Translations under genes and position numbers: made by a program
Notes under the pieces: generated by a model
What the model was told of the DNA's origin: nothing
Seen by the model: the letters and a program-made list of their open reading frames with translations, nothing else
The model's database searches: none
Assembly (NCBI GenBank): GCA_946803715.1
Contig: CAMPET010000064.1
Location: 90,081-102,573, forward strand
DNA from: Beroe ovata
Taxonomy: Eukaryota > Ctenophora > Nuda > Beroida > Beroidae
Length of the DNA: 12,493 nucleotides
Direction of reading: 5' to 3'
Part shown: positions 1-7,958 of the stretch, in pieces
How the letters are laid out: each line of letters starts with the position of its first letter
Numbering within the stretch: position 1 is the stretch's first letter

Positions 1-37
1 TGTGGGTGTGTGTGCGTGTGTGTGCGTGTGTGTGTGT
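1..37. repeat. (TG)n microsatellite at window start
   Basis: Mostly TG dinucleotides with a few GG and GC interruptions. It is cut by the window edge, so the true array may be longer. A second TG tract lies at 11160-11180, and the window ends in (AC)n, which suggests the assembly broke at microsatellites. Confidence 0.9.
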
Positions 38-886
38 GGTGTTAAAGACTGACCTGATTGCCACATTGTCCAACTTGGACTGTGATTATCTCCCTGGGCA
101 TCTCTGACAGATACCTCCTACAGATGAAATTCTATAGTGACCTTATCTATCTTTTAAAGCCCCCGCTTGAGCCGAAAGGATACAAATTTCAGCGACAGCT
201 TTGTAGGGTAATGAATTGAAAATTGAGAGAAAACGATGCATTATTAAAAAGATATTCATTTTATACATTCCATATAATCAGTAAATGAATCATAAAAAGC
301 TCCTCACATGATGTTAAAAATATTCCGATCTTACTCTTCTAAAACTGATAAAACTATTACTCTTTGTACAGGCCTATTCCTTCTTGAAATATGAAAGAGT
401 CTATAGCATTTTCATTAACAAGGAGGATTATCCCATGGTTATTATGAAGTTATAGGCTAATTTGCACGAGTCTATTTCTCAAACAAATGGTACTGGGGTA
501 TATCAAAACTGAGAAGTGAGGACTAAAATATCACATTAAACTGCAGTGATTTATCTAATCATTAGCTATTAATATCATAATTGAGTCGAAAAAAAATATG
601 AAAATGATCTGAAGAAAGGTAATTCTAAATTCAATCTTTCATTTAAACAATGAACGATATTAAAACACTAGCGACTATAAGTCAATGTTTTCTGTCACCT
701 CACGGATCCCACGTATATATGGTCATTCCTTGTCCAATTGTATCCCCCAAAATACCATGGACCTCATCTGAATTACTCATTGACAGGTACATGGGCATAT
801 CTTTATTTATGGTAATAAAAATGGGTTACTTGTAGGCTGCAGCTGATCAGAACAAACTTGTTATTCCTTTAACAAAATCTGTCCTA
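38..886. other. Intergenic stretch, no gene seen
   Basis: AT-rich DNA with stops in all frames apart from a 61-codon run at 650-835 that shows no family features. The only functional site I can suggest is the minus-strand poly(A) signal at 802-807, which serves the gene ending at 887. I see no RNA gene and no strong repeat here. Confidence 0.6.
802..807 (-). terminator. Poly(A) signal AATAAA for the Ig/lectin gene
   Basis: The plus strand reads TTTATT here, so the minus strand carries the canonical AATAAA, about 80 bases beyond the stop codon at 887-889. That is a normal distance for a short animal 3' UTR. The hexamer is common by chance in AT-rich DNA, so this rests on position alone. Confidence 0.45.
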
Positions 887-2911
887 TCATAAAAGCAACA
901 TGCTCAGAGTGAGCACACTCAGAATAATGATTGGATGAAAGTAATGGGCAGCACTGGTTATAACTGAGCACTCATTTTTCGACACTTCACCCGGTATGAA
1001 TTTCCTCTCAGGTCCACAGGTCACCTCATTGAAGCTCAGCTTCTCCTTGCCGGGCACTCTACAGAAAACTCCGACCTGTTGACCAATCACGTACTTGGCA
1101 TTCACCTCTTCCCAGCCTGCTGTCCTGAGCCTCCCATCAAATGATTTGTCAATAGAGTCGCACACAGCAGTATACTTCTTGCACATGACATGATGTTTCC
1201 CGCTGTTATCGACGTCTTCCCAGCGTCCAGCAACATTTGAATCAGGTGAGGTTATCATGATAGCATATTCCTCCTCGCTATTGTCCGGCTTACCGTGAAT
1301 CCAGTTACTGTAAATGGCGGAGTTATCTACAGTTTGAGTCCACAGCCAGGCTCCTTCAACATCCGGCTTTTCACTGGTCAGTCCTATCCATATACTTTGA
1401 ATATTTTCAGGCACTAAACTCAGTATTTTGTCATTTTCTTCTTGTGATAATATGCTCACAAGATGGGCATCTTTCAATCTACAGGCCTCTTCACCAATGT
1501 CAACCTTGAAAAGCCCATCTAACATGAAGTATTCAGGCTCCATATCATCCAAGCTTTGCTCCATAGTTTGGTCTCCAATCTTATATTCTAGAGAGTCTTT
1601 CTCGAGGGTTACATAAGATGCCTGTATTTTCATCTTCTTGCTATTGAATAGAACACACTGGTATAATCCAAGATCACTCTCATTCGGAATGATGAATTGA
1701 AGATTCCGATTAGTTGCATCATATCCATCAATTACACTATTTGAGTTCTCAGGGATAATTCTCGAATCTTTTAATGGCTCCAGATTCTTTAGCCACTGAA
1801 TACGTATACTTCCTGTTGACCGAACAGAGCACTCAAGAATAAATGGCTCATAAAAGTTGGGCTTGAGTACAGTGTATAATACAGGGCCCTTTAAAATATC
1901 AATCTCTAAATCTTCATCATCCAAAAGCATGATATAGAATAGACGTTCGCGAGACTGAGCATCACCTTTTTCGTCTGTATTAAAAGCTTTACATTTGTAA
2001 TTGATTTCGGTTTCAACATTACTAGCAACTAAGCGCCTTTCATGATCCTCGATAGAAATAGAATCTGATCCACTTATCTGAGTATCCTTTCCGTTACTTG
2101 ACAGATACCATTTAAACAGTGGAGTGGGGAAACCAGTTGAAGCACAAACCATTGTTACAGAAGTTCCTTCTATGACGTTAACATTCTCTTCTGAGGAATA
2201 TACAATTTGTGGAATAGTGTAAATTTGGTTGGTTCCATCCGTAGTATCAACATCATATTCACTTAGTTTAATCTTTTGTCCATTTACAGCCTCTTGTGTT
2301 TGACAAACATATCGTCCCTCATCAGAATTTTTAACATTGATAATCATGAGAGTTCCACGGGTGTTTGCACCACTGTCACCTGGTAGAACAAACAGCCGTT
2401 CGTCTAGAACAACTACACCATCCTTTGTCCATTCCACACCCATCACTGGGGAACTATTAGGTGTCGCACATGGCAAAAATGCTGAGTTAACGTTAGTGGA
2501 AAAAGATATAGTTTGGAGTTGTGGAGGAGTTGGTTGTTCAAAATAATTGACATCAATATAGGCCATGTTGCTGACAAGCTTGTACATGCCCGACTCAACC
2601 ATACAGTGATAGTAGCCCTTTTGGGTTCTATAAGCAGGATTAAAGTTGAATGTGGGGCCAGTTTCTCCATTAATGGGAATGAGGGAGTCTAAGCTATTGA
2701 CAGTAGATGCACCATCAAAAGATTCTTGTTTGTACCACTTGTAAATGAGATCAGGGATATCTGAGGGGGAAACCATGCAGTATAATACTCCTTGTTCTCC
2801 CTCATTCAGAACTGCATCTTCAGGTTGTCTTTCAAAGAAAAATGGTTTTTCACAGAACACAGTTACTATGGAGAGAGTAAGGAGGATATATATGTTCATA
2901 AATAAACTCAT
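887..2911 (-). CDS. GPI-anchored surface receptor: 4 Ig, C-type lectin, sushi-like
   Basis: This is a single-exon gene of 674 residues. The start is the first ATG after an in-frame TGA (2933-2935), though its Kozak context is weak. Seen: signal peptide at 1-20; four Ig domains with cysteine pairs and core Trp at C45-C103/W59, C148-C203/W161, C256-C307/W268 and C361-C419/W373, with DEGRYVC and DLGLYQC strand-F motifs in domains 2 and 4. A CTLD spans about 460-579 (C477, LVSI, WIGL 508-511, WIHGKPDN 537-544, WED 564-566, C577). A sushi-like module has C584, C617, C632 and C648 with YVIGQQV before C617. The tail at 651-674 has small residues, then a terminal hydrophobic stretch with no cytoplasmic residues, typical of a GPI signal. 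N-glycosylation sequons lie at N152 and N410. Inference: extracellular recognition or adhesion; the ligand is unknown. No close named homologue was recognised. The CTLD lacks its second conserved disulfide. Confidence 0.88.
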   Translation of the reverse strand: MSLFMNIYILLTLSIVTVFCEKPFFFERQPEDAVLNEGEQGVLYCMVSPSDIPDLIYKWYKQESFDGASTVNSLDSLIPINGETGPTFNFNPAYRTQKGYYHCMVESGMYKLVSNMAYIDVNYFEQPTPPQLQTISFSTNVNSAFLPCATPNSSPVMGVEWTKDGVVVLDERLFVLPGDSGANTRGTLMIINVKNSDEGRYVCQTQEAVNGQKIKLSEYDVDTTDGTNQIYTIPQIVYSSEENVNVIEGTSVTMVCASTGFPTPLFKWYLSSNGKDTQISGSDSISIEDHERRLVASNVETEINYKCKAFNTDEKGDAQSRERLFYIMLLDDEDLEIDILKGPVLYTVLKPNFYEPFILECSVRSTGSIRIQWLKNLEPLKDSRIIPENSNSVIDGYDATNRNLQFIIPNESDLGLYQCVLFNSKKMKIQASYVTLEKDSLEYKIGDQTMEQSLDDMEPEYFMLDGLFKVDIGEEACRLKDAHLVSILSQEENDKILSLVPENIQSIWIGLTSEKPDVEGAWLWTQTVDNSAIYSNWIHGKPDNSEEEYAIMITSPDSNVAGRWEDVDNSGKHHVMCKKYTAVCDSIDKSFDGRLRTAGWEEVNAKYVIGQQVGVFCRVPGKEKLSFNEVTCGPERKFIPGEVSKNECSVITSAAHYFHPIIILSVLTLSMLLL

Positions 2912-3499
2912 GAGAGATCTTGCTGGCTTATATCATTAATACCTGATAATAAAGTTCGGAGTTATTTACATTGTAATAATACATCATCATCAAATTTCGA
3001 TCTTAGAACCAGGATCTTTCTTAGAAAGAAAAGTTGGGGCAACTACTCAAGGGTTCAGAATATGCACAATTAGTTGTACTGAAATAATTTATCAAAAAAG
3101 ATATATGCTAATGTCACTACATAACAATGAACTCTACTGTATGGGAGCCGTTACACATGACCTCATCAGCGGGAGGAGAGGGGATTCTGAGTTTGACTAC
3201 ATCAATGATTTTTGTTGAAATTTTTACACAAAATTTTGAAATTTATGCAACCTTATTCTTTTCTATTCACCTATTCCTGTGAGATGATCTTGTCCAAACA
3301 TGTCTGATCTCATTATCTTTGTTTTATGACGTTCTGGCAAAAAAACAGATCACAATAGGGTGAATCATGATTCTGAACAGAAAACATCCGATTTGGTATT
3401 GGAAAATATTGATTATAGGGGACTTGGAAGTTACTGATGTCAGCATGGGGAGGGGATTAGCAAAAGATGACCAGTGATGAAATCATGTGCGATGGCTCC
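2912..3499. other. Intergenic spacer between two minus-strand genes
   Basis: This spacer must hold the 5' flank of the Ig/lectin gene and the 3' flank of the TMEM186-like gene. I see no minus-strand AATAAA or ATTAAA, no clear TATA box at a useful distance, no ORF and no strong repeat. An in-frame stop at 2933-2935 bounds the Ig/lectin reading frame. Confidence 0.55.
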
Positions 3500-4210
3500 C
3501 TAAGTGGATTCATCATTACTATCTTTATCAGGGGATATAACTGCTAAACTAAAACTCAGGAGCCATGGGAAAAGCAGTGCAGCTATTAATATGTTGAAAT
3601 ACTGGTTATCATTTTGCTCAAGCTCCAGGAATCTTTTTGGAAAGGAAGGAGTTGATGATGTTACTGCTTTGATATCTTTAACATTGACTATTCTGGTAGA
3701 TAAAATGTATCTACCACGAGGGGTATTAAAAAGACAAATCTTAGGAGAGAGTTTGGTTTCCTCAAGAAAGCAGTCATCAGCTCTTACTGTTTGATCTATT
3801 CTATCACCATATAGATTCAGATTTGAATGAGTTAACAATCTTAGCTCTGGGTCAAGGGAAATTTTTCCAATAAACTTTGAAATTAAAAAGATGGTGAAGA
3901 AACATTGTCCAGCAAGCACAGAGAAGATGAAGCCAAGTTGAGAAAACATGCCAATTATATGAGGCTCATAGAGTTGCCAAAATCCTATAGATGTCCAATT
4001 AGCTAAGATGGACACCTTAATCACTTTATGGCCCTGCTGAATAATTTTCTTAAGTGCCTTCATTTTTGTTCCTGGTATTACAGTGAAAGTGTGTTCTCCA
4101 GTTTGTCTTGAGACATCTGAAAAGTACTTTGGCAGTGTCTCATGAAGAACTCCATGAAACTTCAAAGTAGATTGGATCATTTTTCTCAGATTCAACGTTT
4201 TACAGGACAT
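3500..4210 (-). CDS. TMEM186: TMEM186-like mitochondrial membrane protein
   Basis: This single-exon frame encodes 236 residues. The open frame extends two codons further to a GTG, but the first ATG is at 4210, with A at -3 and an in-frame TAG at 4220-4222, so I start there. The N-terminus has several Lys/Arg and no acidic residue before position 24, as in a mitochondrial presequence. Hydrophobic segments lie at about 68-81 and 85-111. They are followed by a stretch (about 115-151) with LRLLTHSNLNLYGDR and DDCFLEE, which resembles the conserved region after the TM pair of TMEM186 (LR.AHLNFWG.R.D). Known of the family: TMEM186 is an inner-membrane factor of the complex I assembly (MCIA) complex; TMEM70 and TMEM223 are relatives. 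Odd: a third hydrophobic segment at about 207-225 that I do not expect in TMEM186. The assignment rests on remembered similarity; a TMEM70/TMEM223-type relative is the alternative. Confidence 0.5.
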   Translation of the reverse strand: MSCKTLNLRKMIQSTLKFHGVLHETLPKYFSDVSRQTGEHTFTVIPGTKMKALKKIIQQGHKVIKVSILANWTSIGFWQLYEPHIIGMFSQLGFIFSVLAGQCFFTIFLISKFIGKISLDPELRLLTHSNLNLYGDRIDQTVRADDCFLEETKLSPKICLFNTPRGRYILSTRIVNVKDIKAVTSSTPSFPKRFLELEQNDNQYFNILIAALLFPWLLSFSLAVISPDKDSNDEST

Positions 4211-4356
4211 TATCACGTACTAGAGAATTAATTTGGTGATCGTCAAGCTGACAAATGGATCATAAATCATAAACAATTTTTTACAAAGTGGATCAAATTA
4301 GGAAGGAAAGCCATGCCAATGTGCAGCATGAAATTTAAGAAAATAACTTCATTTGG

Positions 4357-4436
4357 TGAATAAAGATTCTTGATTGATGATAGACCCTGTCCAGAATTCC
4401 GTTGAATGCTTGCATAATGATAAAGTTGCATTTGCT
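4357..4436 (+). repeat. Repeat family A, copy 1 (truncated)
   Basis: Shares GATGATAGACCCTGTC, then AGAATT(T/C)CGTT, with copy 3 at 5590, including the preceding TGAAT...GATT...GAT context. It then keeps a shortened version of the GC-rich part. Read on the minus strand, copies 1 and 3 give the same short peptide QGLSSI, which creates spurious ORFs. It lies just upstream of the TMEM186-like gene. Confidence 0.6.
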
Positions 4437-4641
4437 TAACTGTATCTGTCACAATTTATAAATCTTCCCACTTCCCATCACATATTATATATTTGATAGT
4501 GCTACAGAAGACAACCTATGGCATGAAACATTGAAACCATCAAAAGTGTCTACAGTCTCGAGAAATTATTCAACATGTTTCTGACCATGTTAAGAAACAC
4601 CACCTTGACACTTTGTAATTATTGTAAATTGATGATATAGA

Positions 4642-4754
4642 TGAAAGATATTGATAATAGACCTTTTCGAGAATTTTGTTTTGAGCCCATGCTGCAGAAA
4701 AAATTTATAATTCTTCGCAGCTTGCATCAGCGGTCTAGCAATGTCAGACAAGCC
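4642..4754 (+). repeat. Repeat family A, copy 2 (no hairpin)
   Basis: Begins TGAAAGATATTGATAATAGACC, matching the start of copies 1 and 3. It ends CGCAGCTTGCATCAGCGG followed by GTCAGACAAGCC, matching the end of copy 3 (GCGGCTTAAATCAGCGG, GGCTGACAAAAC). The GC-rich inverted-repeat core of copy 3, about 140 bases, is missing. Both ends are recognisable but diverged, so this is an old copy. Confidence 0.55.
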
Positions 4755-5589
4755 ATGCTGTATAAGGATATTGAATAATCAGCATGATGTTTCCAGTTGG
4801 CATTTTCATTTTGACCTCAACTGCAGATGCATTCTGCTGAGGTGACCCAGACACAGTGCCGCAATATAATAGAATACTGCTGAGAATGAGCTTGACTTAA
4901 AAGCAGTGCTTCTAAAGTTTATTTGTGATATTGCTACTTATGTTGTAAAAGTGGTTATGTAATTCATTCTATTTAGATATTTTCATTCTTTTAATTTATC
5001 CTTCAGGAGGGATGGCACTTCAAGCAATGGTGTTTCATAAAAGACTTGCTTAACTCATTGCAGGAAAACTAATGAGAAGTATAGGGATGTCATCAGAACT
5101 ATGAAAACAAAACTTTCATTGGCATTACTCTGAAGCGTGCTGGTTTCAGTGAGGAGATATTGAGGCAAACCTTCCCACCTCTCAGAGCTCCCAGTGTCTG
5201 ATATGGAGGTAAGCTGGCTTTTGACGGGAAATAAGCGGCTGCCGACACAAAAAGCAGTCGCAATTCTTGTTGTTGCTAATGACGAGTGATTTGTACATGC
5301 TTTTAATTTATTAACTCAAGCTCCCTGGCTGGACTTTTCTATTATAATGGATTATAAAAACTTAGTAATAATATTACATAACCACTTTTACTACACAAGT
5401 AACAATATCACAATGATTTCTATAAGAATGAAATTAATGAAAAGAAGATCAGATCAAATAAAAAATACGCAGCATACACAATACAAAAAATTTTTGCTTA
5501 TCCACGATAAGTCGATAGACCTGGCATGGGGGTCCTTTGCGAAACTTTCTGTACTTGCTGCAGTCGAAAATGCAGTGTGGAGTTACACT
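4755..5589. other. Intergenic stretch with one exon-like segment
   Basis: Apart from the splice-site-bounded segment at 5007-5208, listed separately, nothing is supported here. The open frame at 5347-5592 is short, AT-rich and runs into repeat copy 3. Confidence 0.5.
5007..5208 (+). other. Exon-like segment with dead reading frame
   Basis: The left edge looks like a 3' splice site: a pyrimidine-rich run ending TTATCCTTCAG at 5006. The right edge looks like a 5' splice site: GGAG then GTAAGC from 5209. Between them all three forward frames contain stops, so it is not a coding exon as it stands. Conceptual translation in shifting frames gives low-complexity-free pieces (for example GWHFKQWCFIKDLLNSL) that I cannot assign. 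It could be a non-coding exon, an eroded pseudogene fragment or chance. Confidence 0.2.
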
Positions 5590-5850
5590 TGAATTTTGAT
5601 TTTCGATCGATGATAGACCCTGTCGAGAATTTCGTTTCACGCGCGCGCAGCGCAAACTTATTCTCAGACGCAAGCTGCTTTTGCCGAATGTTATCTGATC
5701 ACTGTTTCTTGTGCGCGGCGCGCGCGCCTTCATCGAAGGCCGAAACATGATGAAGGCGCGCGCGCCGCGCGCAAGAAACAGTGGACAGATAACATCCGGC
5801 AAAGCTGCTTTGCGGCTTAAATCAGCGGCTTGGCATCGGCTGACAAAACT
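5590..5850 (+). repeat. Repeat family A, copy 3 (full, with hairpin core)
   Basis: This is the longest copy of the family seen at 4357 and 4642. It opens TGAATTTTGATTTTCGATCG, continues through GATGATAGACCCTGTCGAG and ends ATCAGCGGCTTGGCATCGGC. Its middle is unusually rich in CG and contains the long inverted repeat at 5672-5810. Outer similarity to copy 2 with the core absent suggests a mobile or deletion-prone palindromic element. No coding capacity is seen. Confidence 0.6.
5672..5810. repeat. GC-rich inverted repeat, about 62 bp per arm
   Basis: The left arm 5672-5734 and right arm 5749-5810 are reverse complements with five mismatches and one indel by my alignment. The inner part GCGCGGCGCGCGCGCC plus CTTCATC matches perfectly. 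The loop is only about 14 bases. RNA from either strand would fold into a near-perfect long hairpin. The CG density contrasts sharply with the AT-rich surroundings. Confidence 0.9.
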
Positions 5851-7109
5851 TTGACTTCGTGCGAACCAACAGTGCAGTTCACGGATTTTGATATATAACT
5901 AGGGCGCGCATAAATTCAACGTGTGCTGTGCATGCTGCATAGCGCAATGCTTATTGATATATTAACATACAGTGAGATATAGCAATAGTCAAGTCTCCGC
6001 TCAGCCGTGCGCACGCACAGGCAGCTCTCGACGAAAACGCTCAGACTATAAATACTCAAAGTATAAAAGCTCACAGTTCACACATACTGGCTGTAAACCT
6101 AATCTGTAATCTGTAATGAAAGATAATGATGCATGTGCATGTCAAACTTTGAACTAGCAAAGGGTCGAGAGCCAAAAATTCTAAAAATGTCTTGTTATCA
6201 CTTATCAAGGTCAAAACCCCCTCCCATCTCCATAATCAAGTATAATCATTTGGAAACCCACCCCCTCGGCTGATTATGTAACATGTGAAGGGTCCCTATT
6301 CCCTAAGATACAATTGACGTGGATCCCTAGAAAAGCACAGAACATTCTCAAATTTTTCGTCATTAGGGAGAAATTCTACAAAAGGACCTTAAACTTTACA
6401 CACTGGTATCCCACTACCCCAGAAAATTTAGGATTATCAACATACTGTCCTTATTTATACTCCCAGTAATTGGTAGAAAGGTTTTTCCACTTTTCCTGCT
6501 GACATGTATTGAATCCTTCCTGCTTATTGATACATGTCATAGGTGCTGGCAATCCTGTCACCTGATAATGGTACGTATTACATTTCAATTCAAGGACATT
6601 TTGCATTCTCAAAAATTAAAAGATGCAAGTCAGAGAGGCACATTGATATTTGATCATTAATCGGCCATTCTAAATCAAGAATGGCTAAATCATGAATGTG
6701 TGATCATAATCAATGTGTTAAACTATCTGAGTCTCACGTATCTAGGTATGAAATTATATTTTGGTAATGTGCTGTAAAAATTAATAATTGAATTGACTTA
6801 TCTTTACTCATCATGACATCTCTGAATCATCTCAAAGCAGGCATGTAACCATACATTTTCTTCTGGGGTGGGCCCTTGGCAAGCAGAGCGTGTCGAGTTT
6901 GCGCAGAGAGCAGATTGAGCAAGCTGCTGCAAAGCCCCTCATCAGGGGTTAGAGGGGGGAGGGGTTGGTGAAGCACCTGGAAAATTTTCTAGAAATAGAG
7001 TGCTGTAGACGTTATAGAGAAATTATTACAGTAACAAAAATATTAGAGGAACAAAAACATGGTTTTTATTGTCTCTCAGGGGTTTAGGGCACTGCCCTGA
7101 TATCCAAAG
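5851..7109. other. Intergenic stretch, one small hairpin only
   Basis: No ORF or RNA gene is supported. Two TATA-like words (TATAAATA near 6047, TATAAAAG near 6062) lie in a modestly GC-rich stretch but have no gene after them within 1.2 kb. A small inverted repeat at 6500-6539 is listed separately. CCCCTCATCAGGGG near 6936 and AGGGCACTGCCCT near 7087 are short palindromes of no evident meaning. Confidence 0.5.
6500..6539. repeat. Short inverted repeat
   Basis: TGACATGTATTGAA (6500-6513) is mirrored by TTATTGATACATGTCA (6524-6539), giving TGACATGTAT as a perfect ten-base stem with a partly paired inner portion. No function is evident. Confidence 0.6.
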
Positions 7110-7226
7110 TTATCATATAACTTAATAATACCTTCTGACGTGAGATATACGTGCGATATTGCCCAAACGCAGTGAGGGTGAGCATGTATCACTAAAAAAG
7201 CCAGAGGGTATTATGTGTTATAATAT
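7110..7226. repeat. Foldback (palindromic) MITE-like element
   Basis: The left arm 7110-7164 folds on the right arm 7175-7226 around a loop of about ten bases. Outer parts: AATAATACCTTCTGAC pairs with CCAGAGGGTATTAT. Inner parts: GTGAGATATACGTGC...GCCC pairs imperfectly with AGGGTGAGCATGTATCAC, where the right arm has lost a few bases. Such whole-length palindromes are typical of foldback MITEs. It lies about 100 bases upstream of TRMT1 and overlaps the dispersed repeat at 7208. Confidence 0.55.
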
Positions 7227-7266
7227 TCTCTCTTTGATTTATAAAACAGATATATATATTTCAATA
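7208..7266 (+). repeat. Dispersed repeat B, copy 1, with TATAAAA
   Basis: Matches 10381-10436 closely: GTATTATG, then TAATATTCTCTC, then TGAT.TATAAAACAGATA, then ATTTCAA. It overlaps the right arm of the foldback element. It carries TATAAAA at 7240-7246, about 85 bases before the TRMT1 ATG, so it might act as a core promoter. That role is inference only. Confidence 0.65.
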
Positions 7267-7328
7267 ATGTAAAACTTCTTATTGACAATCAACATGATTA
7301 AGGATATATAGAAATATAGAAATCTAAA

Positions 7329-7958
7329 ATGGATGATGCTGATCTTCTGGAAATCAAAGAGGGGAAGGCAACTATATTAGTGTCCAAAGACAATGAGGTT
7401 TTTTATAACAAAGTTCAAGAATTGAACCGTGATCTCACTGTTACAGTGCTTACAACATTTGCTAAGCATATTCACAGCACAGATCCAAAGATTCGGCAGT
7501 ATAGGAACTCTGCCAATAGCAGAGGAAACTGTGGTGATGCTAACAATGATAATGTTAGTGACAAGTATCCTGGTTTGAACATCTTGGAAGCTCTTGGGGC
7601 AACAGGGTTGAGAAGTATAAGATTCAGCAAAGAACTTGACACTTTAGTGAATTGTATAACTTGTAATGACATGTCAGAAGAAGCAGTCTCTGCTATGAAG
7701 AGGAATTTTGAACACAATAATTGTCTAAACATCTTGCCATCCTTATCTGATGCATGCCTTTTAATGATGCAGCATAAAAAGGCTTTTGATGTCGTTGATA
7801 TAGATCCATATGGCACTCCTTCAATTTTTCTTGATTCTGCTGTTCAATCAGTGAGAAGTGGTGGCTTGTTATGTGTGACTGCAACTGATCTAGCAGTTTT
7901 GGCTGGCAATCATATTCAAGCTTGTTATGGTAAGTATGGCATGGAAGTATCCCATTGA
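7329..7958 (+). CDS. TRMT1: tRNA (guanine26-N2)-dimethyltransferase, N-terminal part
   Basis: N-terminal 209 codons of TRMT1, which makes m2,2G at position 26 of tRNAs using S-adenosylmethionine. The ATG is in good context (A at -3, G at +4) with an in-frame TAG at 7317-7319. Seen: family hallmark EVFYNKVQELNRD (23-35); SAM-binding motif I with LGATGLRS (89-96); ND (113-114), where motif II ends; catalytic-region motif DIDPYG (157-162); GGLLCVTATD (178-187); and CYGKYG (199-204). The N-terminus is acidic, with no obvious mitochondrial presequence, unlike the longer vertebrate form. The frame stops at 7956-7958 just after CYGKYG, while the rest of the protein continues in another frame. No introns interrupt the frame. 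Identity is secure; whether it is functional is not. Confidence 0.9.
   Translation: MDDADLLEIKEGKATILVSKDNEVFYNKVQELNRDLTVTVLTTFAKHIHSTDPKIRQYRNSANSRGNCGDANNDNVSDKYPGLNILEALGATGLRSIRFSKELDTLVNCITCNDMSEEAVSAMKRNFEHNNCLNILPSLSDACLLMMQHKKAFDVVDIDPYGTPSIFLDSAVQSVRSGGLLCVTATDLAVLAGNHIQACYGKYGMEVSH

Noticed and set aside
650-835. 61-codon plus-strand frame
   Set aside because: Short, no homology features, and it overlaps the probable 3' UTR and poly(A) signal of the opposite-strand Ig/lectin gene.
4211-4216. GTG start two codons upstream of ATG for the TMEM186-like gene
   Set aside because: A non-ATG start is unlikely for an animal nuclear gene when an ATG in good context follows at 4210.
4267-4452. 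61-codon minus-strand frame upstream of the TMEM186-like gene
   Set aside because: Largely repeat copy 1; no conserved residues, and stops separate it from the downstream gene frame (TAG at 4220-4222).
5449-5802. 117-codon minus-strand frame
   Set aside because: It is the translation of repeat family A and the GC-rich inverted repeat; its QGLSSI peptide recurs in the unrelated frame at 4267-4452 only because the DNA repeat does.
6046-6069. Pair of TATA-like boxes
   Set aside because: No gene follows within a plausible distance and the words are common in AT-rich DNA.
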